Below are positions 1-12,200 of a DNA stretch of 64,000 nucleotides, in pieces. The notes under the pieces were generated by a model, which saw only the letters and a program-made list of their open reading frames with translations, did not search any database and was not told where the DNA came from. Within the stretch, counting starts at the first letter, position 1. Every line of letters begins with the position of its first letter. Source of the stretch: Moringa oleifera (taxonomy: Eukaryota; Streptophyta; Magnoliopsida; Brassicales; Moringaceae); contig JAJFZO010000287.1 of NCBI GenBank assembly GCA_021397835.1, forward strand, positions 622,501 to 686,500, read 5' to 3'. Position numbers and translations under genes: made by a program.

Positions 1-1203
1 AATTCTATGACAAAGAGAAATTGTGAAGAGAGAGAGCTAAAATTCTTGCCAGGTCAGTGATGTGAGCACTTGTGTAATCTAAGCACTCTTTTTAAGCCAA
101 AGATTTTGCCCTTATTTATAGGAATTTTGCCAACAATTTTAGCATCAAATGGTGGGTGGGTAAAGTGCACCTCATTAACTCTTCCTTCATGAGGTCTGCC
201 TCTCTCAATTCTTCCCCTTTTGAGCTATCGCTCCTTAATCCATTCATTTTAAGCAATTTGGAAGTCTCTAATCATCTTGATTCCATCAATTTGAGTTGCT
301 CAAAAATAACTTCATTGAGTCAAACTTATTCAGCATATCATCTCTTAATTCTCTCAAAATTTTATTTTAGTTCGAATTTAAAATTTCAATGATGTCTACA
401 TCTATTCTCACAAATCCACGTCTTTGTACCCAAAACTCAGTTCAAGTCGCATCTAGTTTGATGGAGAATCGAGCTGCCACGTCACAAAGTGCCCTACTTG
501 GTACTTTGTTCTCCAAAGGCTTTTACCACGTCATCAGCTCTGCCTGCCCCATCAGCAATACTACTGACCCGGTAGGTCTTCCAAGTCCCAACCATTTCTA
601 TTGCGCTATGTACCACATCATCCACCACGTCGTCAACAGGTGTGCCTTTAACAATCTCCCTTGCTTATTTGGCAGCCACTGCAGTGCAGTCGTGACGCCC
701 AATAAAAAGTTTCCACGTTAATTAATGAGCCACAAAAGTACATGGTCTTATTTCTCAATTTGTACCAGCCATGTCAACAACGATGCTTTATCATCCCTTA
801 CCAACTCAACCACCATGCCACGTTAGTTGATACCTCTTAATCATACATCATCCTCGTTAAAATCTTGGGTCACAACCTAGTTAACAAGCGCGCTCCTAAT
901 GAAGAGCTTCCACATCACCATGGTGGCCACGCTGGCATGTTAGCACCATGGCTATTGAAGCGTACGTCGCTCTCCCAACAGCTAATTTCTTCAAATTCTT
1001 GTTTTACTTCCAATGCCAGCCTCATTTCACTTCAATTCACACCTTTCTCTTTCTTTCTTCTGATCCTAACCCTATGAACAGATTTCATCTAGAGAGTGCA
1101 AAAAGTGGTCTTCCCAGCCAGGTTTCAAGTCTTCTATGCGTTCTTCAAATCTCTAGGTAAGCTTCGCTTCTCATCAATTTCTTTGCATTTCAATTATTCT
1201 TCA
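1..1203 (+). other. 5' flank or leader of a decayed gypsy-type retroelement; no intact gene
   Basis: No convincing host gene is visible. The stretch leads directly into the decayed gag-like ORF that starts at 1204, so it is probably the LTR or leader of that element, although no matching second LTR could be found. Between about 470 and 830 there are several CCACGTCA or CCACGT-like words, which are ACGT-core motifs of the bZIP-binding type. The short open frames here have no recognisable domains. Confidence 0.35.
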
Positions 1204-2996
1204 TGGATAGTATAGGTCCTTCTACCATCGCTGATAAAGATCTAGTTAGGATTAGGAGAGTCTATGGTATACCTGCCCTTGTAGACATGGTGGTACTACA
1301 TGGAGAGGAGAGACCCTAGTTCGAGAGGTCGTGTGTTCGAGGAGTGCCTCAAAGGGGTTTGAGGCTTCCCTTAATTTTTTTTTCCAAATAATTCGTGAGA
1401 GCTTTAAGATCTCACCCTCACAATTAGTTTCCAATTCTTGGAGGATCTTAGTTGCATTCTCTGCAAGATGTATAGATTTAGAATTAGTGGCCTCTCCTTT
1501 AATGTTTTCTACATTTTCTAAACTTAAGCAGCAGCATAGTAAACTTAGATCTAGCAAAATTCTTTTAGTATTTCTCCTCCAAAAGACCTTCCTTGTTCAT
1601 TTTAAACTTCCAACGTCAGTGAAGAAATGGGGGCACTCATATTTTTGGGTCTTCTAGAATAGGATCCCTCAAAGAATTAACCCTTGCTTTGATCCCAGCC
1701 AAGACTTCGGGACTAATTAATGTAGCTCTTTCCATGGTCTTAGCTGAGGTCAAGCAAACCTTGATGAATAATAAAACTCTCCTTGTATTCATTCTTCACT
1801 GATGCTTTCATTTTAGTATACTAGGAAAAGACCATACCCCTGTGCTACCCTGACCTACCCTCTAAAAGAGTCTAGCCGAAAGGCTCTTCTACTGATTCTA
1901 ACCCCCTCTCTCCCAAGAGGAGACCCCACCTAAAAATGCCACTTAGCCTTTTCCTTTAGCTTTTGAAGAACCAAAGAGCTCCTCTCCCTTAGGTTAGGTT
2001 ACTTATTGTTATCATTTGCTTTTTTTCTTTACTACTTTCACTTGATTGGCTTTGCTGACCTATTTGTCTACCCTTTACAGATGAGTTCTTCGTCATGCCA
2101 TGAATTGGTCAGAGAAAACAGGATAAAGTAGCTAAGGTGACTGAGAAGACGCCTCCAAGCTCTTCATCCAAGAGGAGCAGAATGGCGACCTTACTTATGC
2201 AATCCGCTGATGCACCTAAAAAGGCTGCCCAGAAGATGGCGACCTTTGCTAACTTCTCCTCTTGATAGAAGTCAGCAATAGTTGTAGCTCCCTAAAAGCG
2301 CCAAAAATCGGGGACTTTGTCAAGGAGATGATGCTGCATGACTACCTCTTTGACTATTCCTAGCTACTAGGAAGATGCAACATCAAGACAGGATATCCAG
2401 CTTGCTTACTGAGGTAAAATATGGCTTCTATATATTTTGAATGTTATTTTTAAATTTATTTCATCATTTCCAACTATAGCAATCACTTGAACTATTTCTC
2501 AGGTCCTCTACGAATCTTCTTTGGTAGCAAAAGAGCACCAAGTGCATGGACAAGCAGATTATGTGTTTAAGGAGGTAGAGAAAGCCTTGGAAGAGGTTAA
2601 GAGGAGAGGGTAGAGCTCATTACTAAGAACCTCTCTCCAGCAACAAAAAAGTAAGGTTGAGCAGAGGTTCATGTTCTCAAGGCAGAGCTTAAAAAGGTGA
2701 AGTCTGAGGCACAGCTCTAGTAGGAGAAGATGAAAAAGGATCACTTAAACCAGCTACCTGCAAGCAAGGAAGAGGCTGTGGCCTCTTTTAAAGGGAGTGA
2801 AGAGCTCAAGAAGATCGTTCTCCAGGAGTGTGCAAAGGTCTTCTCGGAGGTTAGAAAAGATGTCGAGGTTGAGGTATTGAAGGAGTACCCACACCTAAAC
2901 CTAGACTTTATCACCACCGAGCCCAAGATTGCTTCAGCTTCACAAGCCACTCCCACTGTTGAAGATCATTTTGTATCACCCTTTCATCAAGATTAA
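1204..2996 (+). pseudogene. Decayed gypsy-type transposon gag-like ORF (PF04195-like), copy 1
   Basis: Starting at ATG 1204 the frame reads a conserved N-terminus including RRVYGIPALVDMVV, then meets a stop near 1318. A second frame (1331-1657) carries SQLVSNSWRILVAF, the hallmark of the putative gypsy-type transposon domain common in plant retroelements. After further stops and frameshifts, 2730-2996 encodes an acidic/basic helical C-terminus ending with EYPHLNLDFITTE. The same order of motifs recurs on the minus strand at 23280-25128, and C-terminal pieces recur at 35810-36419 and 45990-46320, so this is one dispersed family. No protease, reverse transcriptase or integrase is visible nearby. 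It is a relic with at least three disruptions. The family assignment is by motif recognition. Confidence 0.6.
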
Positions 2997-5632
2997 TAGA
3001 AATGAAATTTTCAAACTTCTATTACCTTGCTTTTGTTTGTACGAGATCAAAGCATACTTGAACAAAATTTCCGAAAACAGAGCTCTAACACTAAAAAACA
3101 ACCATCCTCTTAACTATTTTCATTTGCAACATTCTTCTAACCCTAACATGGTTAGAAACAACCTCAAAGCCCCTTGAATTCCTCTTAGGCGTCCTCATTC
3201 CAACCACAATTTATATATTCTAGCTTGCACTTGTCTCAGCTTAATCTAAGAATTTTATCGAAGTTTCAAACCAGGTAACATATTTTTCATAACTGTACAT
3301 AGGAAGACCTCCTAACTTGATGTTTCTTAGTCATCCTCTTGAAGCAGATATCCTAAGCATGCTTGATAATTGCTTTTCCATGGTATGCCATGCTCAAACC
3401 TGCAGTATTTCATTTTAGAATTTATTCTTTACCTAGGAAAGACCTCTTTGCACTTCTTTGGGAAGATACCCCACTAAAGTCGTTGATCCTGTCACATACC
3501 TGTCTCGTTTGTCTTGATACCCTTTTTCCAAGTCATTTCTAGGCTTGGAATCCAGTTCTCCAACTTGAAAATTGCTCAGACCCTCAGATCTTGACTTTTC
3601 CAAGAGGGTTTGCCAGCAACAGCCTTCTTTGCCCAAGAAGAGCTCAGATGTTCTATCTGAAGTGTTTATCCTACTGTTTTAACATAATTTTGAGTATTTG
3701 CATCTTCCATTATCCTTTTATACCAAAATTTACAGCCCAAAATACTTGGGAATTTGCATGATCTGTGGTCTACCCAATGTTATCAGTAGCCTTACTGGAG
3801 ATCTCAAATCTTCCTTCAAACACATAAATGCTCCTTCATCAACTTCATTTCAGTTATACACATGCTTGATGCATCTCGAGAGTTAAAATCTTTTCATCAA
3901 AAACCCTTTGCAATCGCCTGGTTGGAGGTCTTCACAGTGCTGCTTGTAGTGTTTCTTTGAAAACAGTCTCGAAAGACCTCAAAAATCCCTTTAATCAAGC
4001 AAATTCCACTCAACCAATTGCATATCGTGTATTAGAATATTGGCTAGGTCTTGGAAGTCAAGAAACTTTCGTTGAAAACACCTTGCAAATGTAGATTTGA
4101 ACTATATCCAAAGCTAACGTCACTGTTCTTTTGATGGCAACTCTTTGGAGTCACTTATTTTAATTACTCCCCTAAATCTTGGTAGTCCTAATAACCTAAA
4201 CCTCATTTTTGACTTCTTGGAAGGACATGTTGAGCTTGAACTAGCTGATTTCTAGTATAGTGGCAGTACTATGCCATTTTGGCACATTTATGACGAACTG
4301 GTTTTTTTTCTTCTTTGAAACATAGAATTTTGTGGGACTAAAATTGGGTATTGACATAACCTTTTTCATTTTCATGAGAATGGAAGATCTCTTCCCAAAG
4401 TGCCTCTACATAAATGATTGCTTGCCAAGTTACCTTTTTTACTAAATCAACAATAAGAGACGATCAGTATTTTCATCTCCTCAAATGACAAAATCATTCA
4501 AAAAATCTTCGCATTTTCATGCTTTCGGGTGTCATCTCTCCCTTTTATCTTAATAAAGCTATGGGTAGATGTTTTTTGTAAGAGAAACACAAACCATGCT
4601 GCAATTTTGCAACTCACTCTCACTCAAAAAAAAAAAAAAGTTTGATCTTATTTGTTAGATTTAATTATATAATTTATTTGAAAAGTTCATTTTATCATGG
4701 CTCTGTTAATATTTTGATTTATTCATATTTTAAAATTTTATTTAAAATTTTATGATATTCATAATATTATTAATTTAAGTTTTTTTATGGAAAAAGTAAA
4801 AAGTAAAATATTATTTTGATTTAAATTTACATTTAAGAACATGATACTAGAAACATTATGAATGTACTCATCTTGACATGAATTAATAAATTTTTTATTA
4901 AATTCATATAAATTTTTAGAATGATCATAAACAATTATGACTTACTTTATTCCATCAGTTTTTTCAATGCTCTTATCAGACGAAATAGAATAAAAAAAAT
5001 TAATATTATTTTTAAGATAATTATATTGAAAACTGTGTTTTTCTAATTTATTATTGCAACCAAAATTAATATTTACATTGTTTTCATGAAGTATACACTA
5101 CCAACACTATGTTAATAATTGTGATGAAAATGTAGGAAAGACATTATCAGTAGACATAACAATGGGCTCGGTAAAACTCACATAAGGAGGTACAACAAGA
5201 AAATCACCCACGTAAATAAAACGACTTCAAGTGTTTCCCCCACAAAATCTTATCCATTTCCTAGAGTGTTACATATTAGGGAGTATAAAGAACAAAGTCA
5301 TCAACAGCGGTGGCCCAACCTGAAACCCTCCCAATACTACAATTACAGACTAATATTCTTCAATTTAGATCAAAAGACGTACAAAATTGTGACAACTTAT
5401 GCCGGCACCCCATTTGTAAAATTTGCCCAGAATAACACGGAAAGCTAGAAGCAAACAGATTAGCACATTTTAAAGCCTAAGTCACAAGTTCACCTTTGCC
5501 AGCTCCATACAATTCCAGGTGACTGCCTGAGAGAGCATCCTTGTCCTAATAATCTTTCTCATTATAATTATTTATCCATCACAAATAAAGAGCCCCTCAA
5601 CAATGAAGCCGCCTCGCTGTGTAATTGATGTC
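2997..5632. other. Intergenic DNA downstream of the chimeric gene
   Basis: No gene is recognised. 2997-4600 is probably the remaining 3' part of the retroelement relic. 4640-5250 is very AT-rich. 5250-5632 should contain the 3' untranslated region of the minus-strand gene that stops at 5633. Confidence 0.4.
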
Positions 5633-8600
5633 TTACTTCCTCGGCTGCTTGTGTTTAAGTTTCACAATTTTTCTGGTTGACTTGTCACCTCTAGCAGTGG
5701 CCAATGAGAAACTTCCTCCTGCATTGAGTTCAAGACTGCCAGAAGCCTGGAATGGAGGTGGGTTCTGTGGGGCAGGTATGTTTTGTGGAGTTCCAAACTG
5801 GAAGGGACTAGCACCTGATGGAACAGCTGCACCAAATACCAATCCTGATTGGGGATGTGGGATGCGTTGTTGACCAAATTCTGGGACTGTGGATGCCGAG
5901 GCCTGAACTGTGTCTTCAGCCATGCTGTCCTCCATGTTCATCTTACCTGAGGGAGCTGAACCAAAGGTGAACCCTGGGGGGTTCCCAAACACTGGTTGTG
6001 AGGAAGGAGCAGCTGGAGCTGAATTGCAGGAGAAGATTGATGAAGAAGATGCACCAATAGATGACCCAAAAACCGTAGGTGCATGTGCACTGTTGGAAGC
6101 AGTCCCAGAAGTTGAGGATGCCCCATAAGAAAATGCAGTTGACGAAGAGTTAAAAGTGGAACAAAATATGGGAGATTTAGGAGCTTGCCAGCTGGAACCA
6201 AACACACTAGAAGTGATGATGCTACTGCTGGATCTAATATAGTTGGCCTCCGATGAGGAAGATGAACTCATTCCAAAAGTAGTGCCAGACCAAAATGGAG
6301 AACTACTGGAATTAAAAGCTGTGTTCCCAGCTAAACCAAATGACGGGGATGATGCAGATGAACCAAACTGAACTGGAATACTTGATGCTGAACCTGCACC
6401 TCCAGTGCCAGCTGCAGAAACCTGAGAATTACTGGCCATAAAAGTATTTGTACCCAGAGCCTGGGTGGTACTCGCTGAAGGGGCTCCAGCACTGAATCCA
6501 AAAATGCCACTTCCTGTGCTTGAAGATGTGCCACCAAAGAAGCTACCACCAGCACTTTTTATAGATGTACCATTGAAAATGCTATTTCCCGTGCTTGCAA
6601 TTGCATAAGACGTACCACCAAATATGCTACTTGATGTTCCTGAGATTGTTGAAGATATGCCACCGAAAATGTTACTCCCAGTGCTTCTGATTGCAGAAGA
6701 TGTCCCAGCAGACATGCCACTCCTAGTGCTTCCAAGTGTTACAAAAGTGCTACTCCCAGTGGTTCCAATGGTAGAAGGTGCGCTGAAAGTGCTACTCCCA
6801 GTGGTTCCAACTGCAGAAGGTGGGCTGAAAGTGCCACTCCCAGTGGTTCTAACTGCAGAAGGTGCACCAGTGAAAGTGCTACTCCCAGTACTCAGAGTTG
6901 CAGATGTGGCAGCAAAGAGGCTACTAGCTGTGGTACCAAATGTGGAGAATGTACCAGCAAAAATGCTAGTTCCTGTGCTTGTAATAGTGGAAGAGGCACC
7001 ACCAAAAGGAACACTGGTTACATTGTCCACACCTGTGTCCTTGGTCTTGGGTTCCATTAAGTCTGAGCCAGAGGTCGCAGATATTGTGAGACTCGCAGAG
7101 GACCCAAACTTGGAAATAGTTGGAGTGGTAGAGAAGGAAGGCACTGAAGCTGGTGAAGTAACGGTACTACTGCTGCTGGTGCTGGCACTGGTAATTGTGG
7201 CCAAGGTTGCAGGGAAAGCACTACTGCTGGTTGCAACCGAGTTGGTGTCACTATTTGAACAAGTCTGACTAGTAACATCATTCAATGCCATGGATGGAAT
7301 TGCAGAGGAGAATGAAGGGGAGCTAGTAGCCAGTGACCCATTACTTAGACCTGAATTGTTGTCAGTGACACCCAAAGAAAAGATGCTCCCACTTTGTGAT
7401 GTCGATACAGCAGAAGCACAAGAGCCAACCTTCAAAGAGTTGTGATCAGCATTTTTATCTGACTTGGGCACTTTTGGCAAAGAATCAGTATCTCCAGCAG
7501 CAAAGCTGCAATTCAATGAGAAAATTATTACCAAATCAACTAAAATGGTAACAGTGAATAACACAATTTGACAAGCCAATGCTGAACTCAAAGGGAGGAG
7601 GGAGGCACATAACAGAGATCAGCAGCGATCAGGAGATGGTAAGATGACACTTAGATTGCAATGATAATGGCTGATACAGTAACCTAAAGTCAAGTGTTTC
7701 TAATAATCATATCCTGTAATATGAAGTATTTCATCCACGATACTATAACCATAATTTTCAGATCACGCCATTAACAGACTCCACAGCTACTGCATAAACA
7801 TCATAATATATTGTGTACATATTAAATATATCAAAGTAACCCAATGTCCTAAAGCTACAATACCCAATACGGTGTTCAGGGCAAAGATATCTGAGACTTG
7901 GATAGTAATTAATCAAAAGCAGAAAAAAGAAATAGAAAACAAGAAAAGAACCACAAAACACACCATATTTAGCCAACAACCTATGACCTCATAAACATAG
8001 AGCAATCTGAAACAAGATCCTTTCCTTACAAGTGGACATGGGCTATGTTTATATCTATGATGTGTAAATATATAGATATATATAAAGATACATATAGGAA
8101 TATATATATATATATATTATAGCAGGAGAGAGCAAAAGAGAAGCAATGCCCTATCACAATAACAGATCCCAATGAATATGCCAGGTTCCCTCGCATTTTC
8201 TGTCACTGACATTCACTCTTTGTCCCAACAGACCACAAATATTAAGCCTACTACAGGACCACCATATATTTTACATGTCGATTGCTCAAGTGATGGTACA
8301 ACTTCATTACGATTCTGTTATTTGCTCCTATTATTCTAACATCTAATCCACAAACATGGACCAAGTAAACAAGCTAGATGGTCCAACATCTAACAAAACC
8401 CTGTTAGGAAGCCCTCAACCAAAAACGAAAAGGATGTAAAAGCCTGGAAGTGATACTAAAAGATATTATGAAGAGGTAAACATCCAAGTAAGAAGTATCA
8501 TAAGCAATCTGCTAACCTGCTTGGCTTTTCTGGTCTTGGATCCCAAGATACACCAAGCTTCGGGCTCAAGGATTCACTAACAGCTGGAGTTGGAGAAGCA

Positions 8601-9292
8601 CTAGCAAATGGCAGAGCTTCATCAACAATTTTGGAGCCAAAGGCAAAGGTGGGAGAAGCTCCATTTGATTCATTCTCTGAAGGAACTTTCTCCCCAAAGC
8701 TAGATATAGCTAGAGCAGCATTTGACCCCTCAAGTGAAGCAGCTGTAGGAAATGCCGAGATCGACTCAGCAGCTACCATAGCTGGCTGGACAGTCATGCT
8801 TGACGATGCAGCCGTGGAGATAATCCCGGCGCTCTTTCCAGCATCCGCAGATCCATCAGAAGCTCCAAGATCAGCTTTCTTATTCAAAACAAAACTTCCC
8901 AAAGGCTTGAATTCAGGAAAAGGAGGCTTCTCCACTTTAATGAACTCCGCAACACTCTTGTTATTCTCCATCACTGGCATACCCAACTCCTCTTGCTCAG
9001 TCAATGGAGTAGACACAGATTCATTAGAACAATCATCATCGTCCAGCTCCAGATAATCCTACAATCAAGAATAAAGATGACAAAGCTCATATGAAAGAAA
9101 ATACAACAAACAAGAAAACAGCTCATGTAGCACTTAGTCACCAATCATCTTTCATATTCAAACAATACATACCTCATGGGCACTCATCCGAAAAGCTGTT
9201 CTATTTTTTCTAGGAATATCTGCAACAGACAGCACTGGAGATTCTGGGGCTTTTACACTAGCCACATTATCCTTCATCATACCCCTGATCTC
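5633..9292 (-). CDS. NUP136/NUP1-like: NUP136/NUP1-derived part of the chimera (rest of exon 8, exons 9-10)
   Basis: NUP136/NUP1 is a plant FG nucleoporin of the nuclear basket, involved in mRNA export and nuclear shape. Diagnostic blocks here are FRMSAHEDYLELDDDD across exons 8-9 (residues 458-473), FGSSWQAPKSPIF, MEDSMAEDT (from residue 1169), FQFGTPQNIPAPQ, GGSFSL and a basic end KLKHKQPRK. About 18 FG dipeptides are spread through a Ser/Thr/Gly/Ala-rich disordered region (exons 9-10). Family members are usually about 1200-1300 residues; only the C-terminal ~844 are present, and the N-terminal part is replaced by MAP65. A track at about 6620-6960 consists of ~60-bp related units encoding TTGSSTF-like repeats. 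The 624-codon last exon is uninterrupted, which argues against old decay. Confidence 0.85.
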
Positions 9293-12200
9293 TATTGGTT
9301 TTTGATGCGCGTTTGTTGGGTTTTTGTGCACTCCTCTTCCAGCACTATACTGATTTTGATCCTGCGGAAAAAAAAAGTAAATAAAAAATTAAAAATTAAA
9401 AAAAAAATACTGAGCAGCAGCCTGTTGGTTTTTGATATGAGTTTGTTGGGTTTTTGTGAGGAAAGGAAGAATAACAGATAAGAAGAAGCCTTCTTGGACT
9501 AAATTTCAATTGCTTTGAATGGCTTACTTTGCTACATTGATGAAGGTCCTATTTGTAGAAGAAAACAAACAACCAAAATCTAATATTGTACTTATCTAGA
9601 TATCCTAAAATCTGAATTTAAAATTCAAACTAAAAGATTATCCTTATCCAAAATTCAAACAACTTGATAAAGTAGAAGAATAGGTCTTCTTTGGATATGC
9701 AGCAAATAAGGCATCTTGTTAACACTCCTCCTTACTTTTTTTACTACTTACATCAACTTTTGAAAGTATCATTGCTAGGGGACGTGATCATTTTTGAATT
9801 TTTATTTTGCTCTAGATCTAACATTTCTCCTCTTCTTTGTACATTTTTTTTTTTTTTGGAGTTTGGATTTAGAATACTTTGATATTTTACCTCCTTAATT
9901 TATGGCCATATTCGAATAAAATCTTTTGTTGTAACGTCTTTGTTGATGTTCTCATTGATCCTTTGATATCTATGTGAACTAACTGCAGTTTTGTTTAACC
10001 CTTTAAGCTTTGTTTTGTTGAAAAAAGTGGTTGATTTGCTTCCTACATTGAAAATTAGCATCTTTAGAAGCTCTTCCTTTAATTTAGGTAAGTGTTATCT
10101 AAGATTGCTGTCTTTTTAGTATATTGCAGCTTGCTTCTATTTTATCATATTCAAGGTAAATCTTTTACCTTTCATTAGGACTTTAAATATCTCTTTGCCT
10201 TGTGCATCAGTAATCAAGCAATGATTGTCTTCAAATAGCATCCTAAATTCTTTTTTCATGAGTTGATCAACACTTAAAAAATTTTGATAATTTCATAAAT
10301 ATATAGAATATTAAAAATTAATTTCAAACCTGTGAAACCTTTGATTACCACTGTTCTTTGCTTTTTACTGCAAGACATGCTCCATTTTCAATTTTGACAT
10401 TAGAGATGACAATTCTGTCAAGTTCTTTGAAGAGCTCTTAATCATATGTCATGTAGTTTGTGCAACGATTGTCTATAAGCCAGCTTTCTAGGGAGTTACT
10501 GGTAGCAAAGCATAATGCCATAAACAAAGTGCTTCTTCTTGAGATTGTTCAATAGCATTCTTGTTTTTTCTTTTTTTTTTTTTTGTTGCTGTTGAGATTT
10601 ATAAATTTTCTCCATGTACCTTAACTAACCGCACTTATGACATTTTACATCTGTCCTCCACCAACAGTTGTTTTGTGCATGATTAATTTTTTTGCAACAG
10701 GGACAAGGTGGAAAGACTTGACCATTTTTGTCGTATTTGCCACCAGTGTTGTTATGTGATTTGGCTTAAAAAGCACATTTCTCAAAAAGTTATTGTCTCA
10801 TAAGTCTCCTTTGTTCTTATACTTGTAGTGCATTCAACAATTTTACCAAAGTAATACTTGATAAGTCTTTAGTGTTCTCTAGAGATGAGATTGTAACTTC
10901 AAATTTTTCAAGAATTGTTACTAGGATCTTTTGAATCAGCCTAAAATCAAAAAAATCAATACCAAAAAGTCTTACTTTGTTAACTATGCTGAGAATGACA
11001 TCAATGCTAATGGTTATCCCCAATGTTCAATGAATGAATGAAGCTAAGATCGTACCTGGATAGAGTTGATGGTCTTCTTCTGATGTCTCCAAGTCGCCAT
11101 AATAGAATAGATAGGCTAAGCAGCCAATAGTATTCTGTTCTCGCCTATCGATAGATAGCAAGTTGCTTCCAAGCTTAAAGCATTTGAAACTAAATTGCTA
11201 CTTTTTTCTTGTTATTGATAGAGTGGTATTCTCTGCCCCTGTCAAATAAAGTAGAAGGAGAGAATTGGAAGAGAAAAGGAAAAAGAGTAGAATATTCCTT
11301 GATTGTTTCTGATTCTTTTATCTTTTGCATCTTAAATTCACACTTGCATTTATTTGATCCTTTCATTTCCTTTGTATACTTGCTTCAAAAAATCTCAAAT
11401 TTCTTTGACTGTTTTCAATGTCATTATTTTGATAAATATGGTGGATGAGACCACTAAAAATAATGTTGCCCTTGTTTTTGATTTTCTTTACTTCCTCTCA
11501 TTCTGGTTATTGATTTGCAAGAGTTGAATTGTCTGAAAATTCTGGAACTTCATATACTTGTTCAACAACTTCGCAGAGATCATTTGCATCTAGGTAAGCT
11601 TCCATTCTAATGGCCCATATTTGATAGTTTGCTCCATCAAACAGCGGGGGAGCAATTGTTGTAAATAAATTTTCTGAATTCATTGTCTATAGGTTTTGTT
11701 TTTAGGATATGGATAGAAAATGTTTAGGAATTTTGTTTGAGCTATTCAATCTCACAAGCTCCTCAAGATAATAACTCTGATATCACTTTGTTGGTTTCTA
11801 ATATGGGTTTATTGAATTTTTGTGAGAAGAGGAAGCATAATAGATAAGAAGAGCTTAGATTTGATTTCAATTGTTTTGAATGACTTTGAATGGTTTACTT
11901 TGCTACAATGGAAGTCCTATTTATAAGAGAAAACAAAAAACCAAAATCTATGATTGTACTTATGTAGATATCCTAAAATCTGAATTCAAATTTCAAACTA
12001 AAAAATTATTCTTATCCAAAATTCAAACTACTTGATAAAGTAGAAGAATAGGTCTTCTTTGGATATGCAACAAAAAAGACATCTTGCTAACACAGCCTTA
12101 CAAACCAAAACAAAAAGGAAATCCAGTATCCATTTCCCAAACTGTTAGGATCTGCATTGAGATTTAAAGAAAATAGGGAAAAGGATCTCTTGAACACCAT

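Larger units (their letters stand above)
9423..12092 (-). mobile_element. Non-autonomous Copia LTR retrotransposon (gag-protease only) in intron 7
   Basis: A 2670-bp element with two direct LTRs (9423-9724 and 11789-12092), each beginning TGTTGG and ending AACA, flanked by a perfect 5-bp target duplication CAGCC (9418-9422 and 12093-12097). It lies on the minus strand, sense to the host gene. The primer-binding site (11775-11785, reading TGATATCAGAG) resembles the initiator-Met tRNA complement. A purine tract GTAAGGAGGAG precedes the 3' LTR (9725-9735). Inside are gag and a protease remnant only. Integrase, reverse transcriptase and RNase H are absent, and the size fits the TR-GAG type of non-autonomous element. 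The LTRs differ at many positions, so the insertion is not very recent. Confidence 0.88.

Noticed and set aside
6624..7268. 214-codon plus-strand ORF
   Set aside because: It is antisense to the NUP136 FG-repeat exon. Its hydrophobic repetitive content follows from reading the Ser/Thr-rich repeat on the other strand.
8631..9056. 141-codon plus-strand ORF
   Set aside because: Antisense shadow of exon 9; the minus-strand reading has family motifs and splice sites.
9173..9361. Reading exon 8 as an ordinary NUP136 exon of an independent gene
   Set aside because: Its first 14 codons (DQNQYSAGRGVHKN) are the expected continuation of MAP65 exon 7, in phase, and no other upstream NUP136 exon is present before MAP65 begins.
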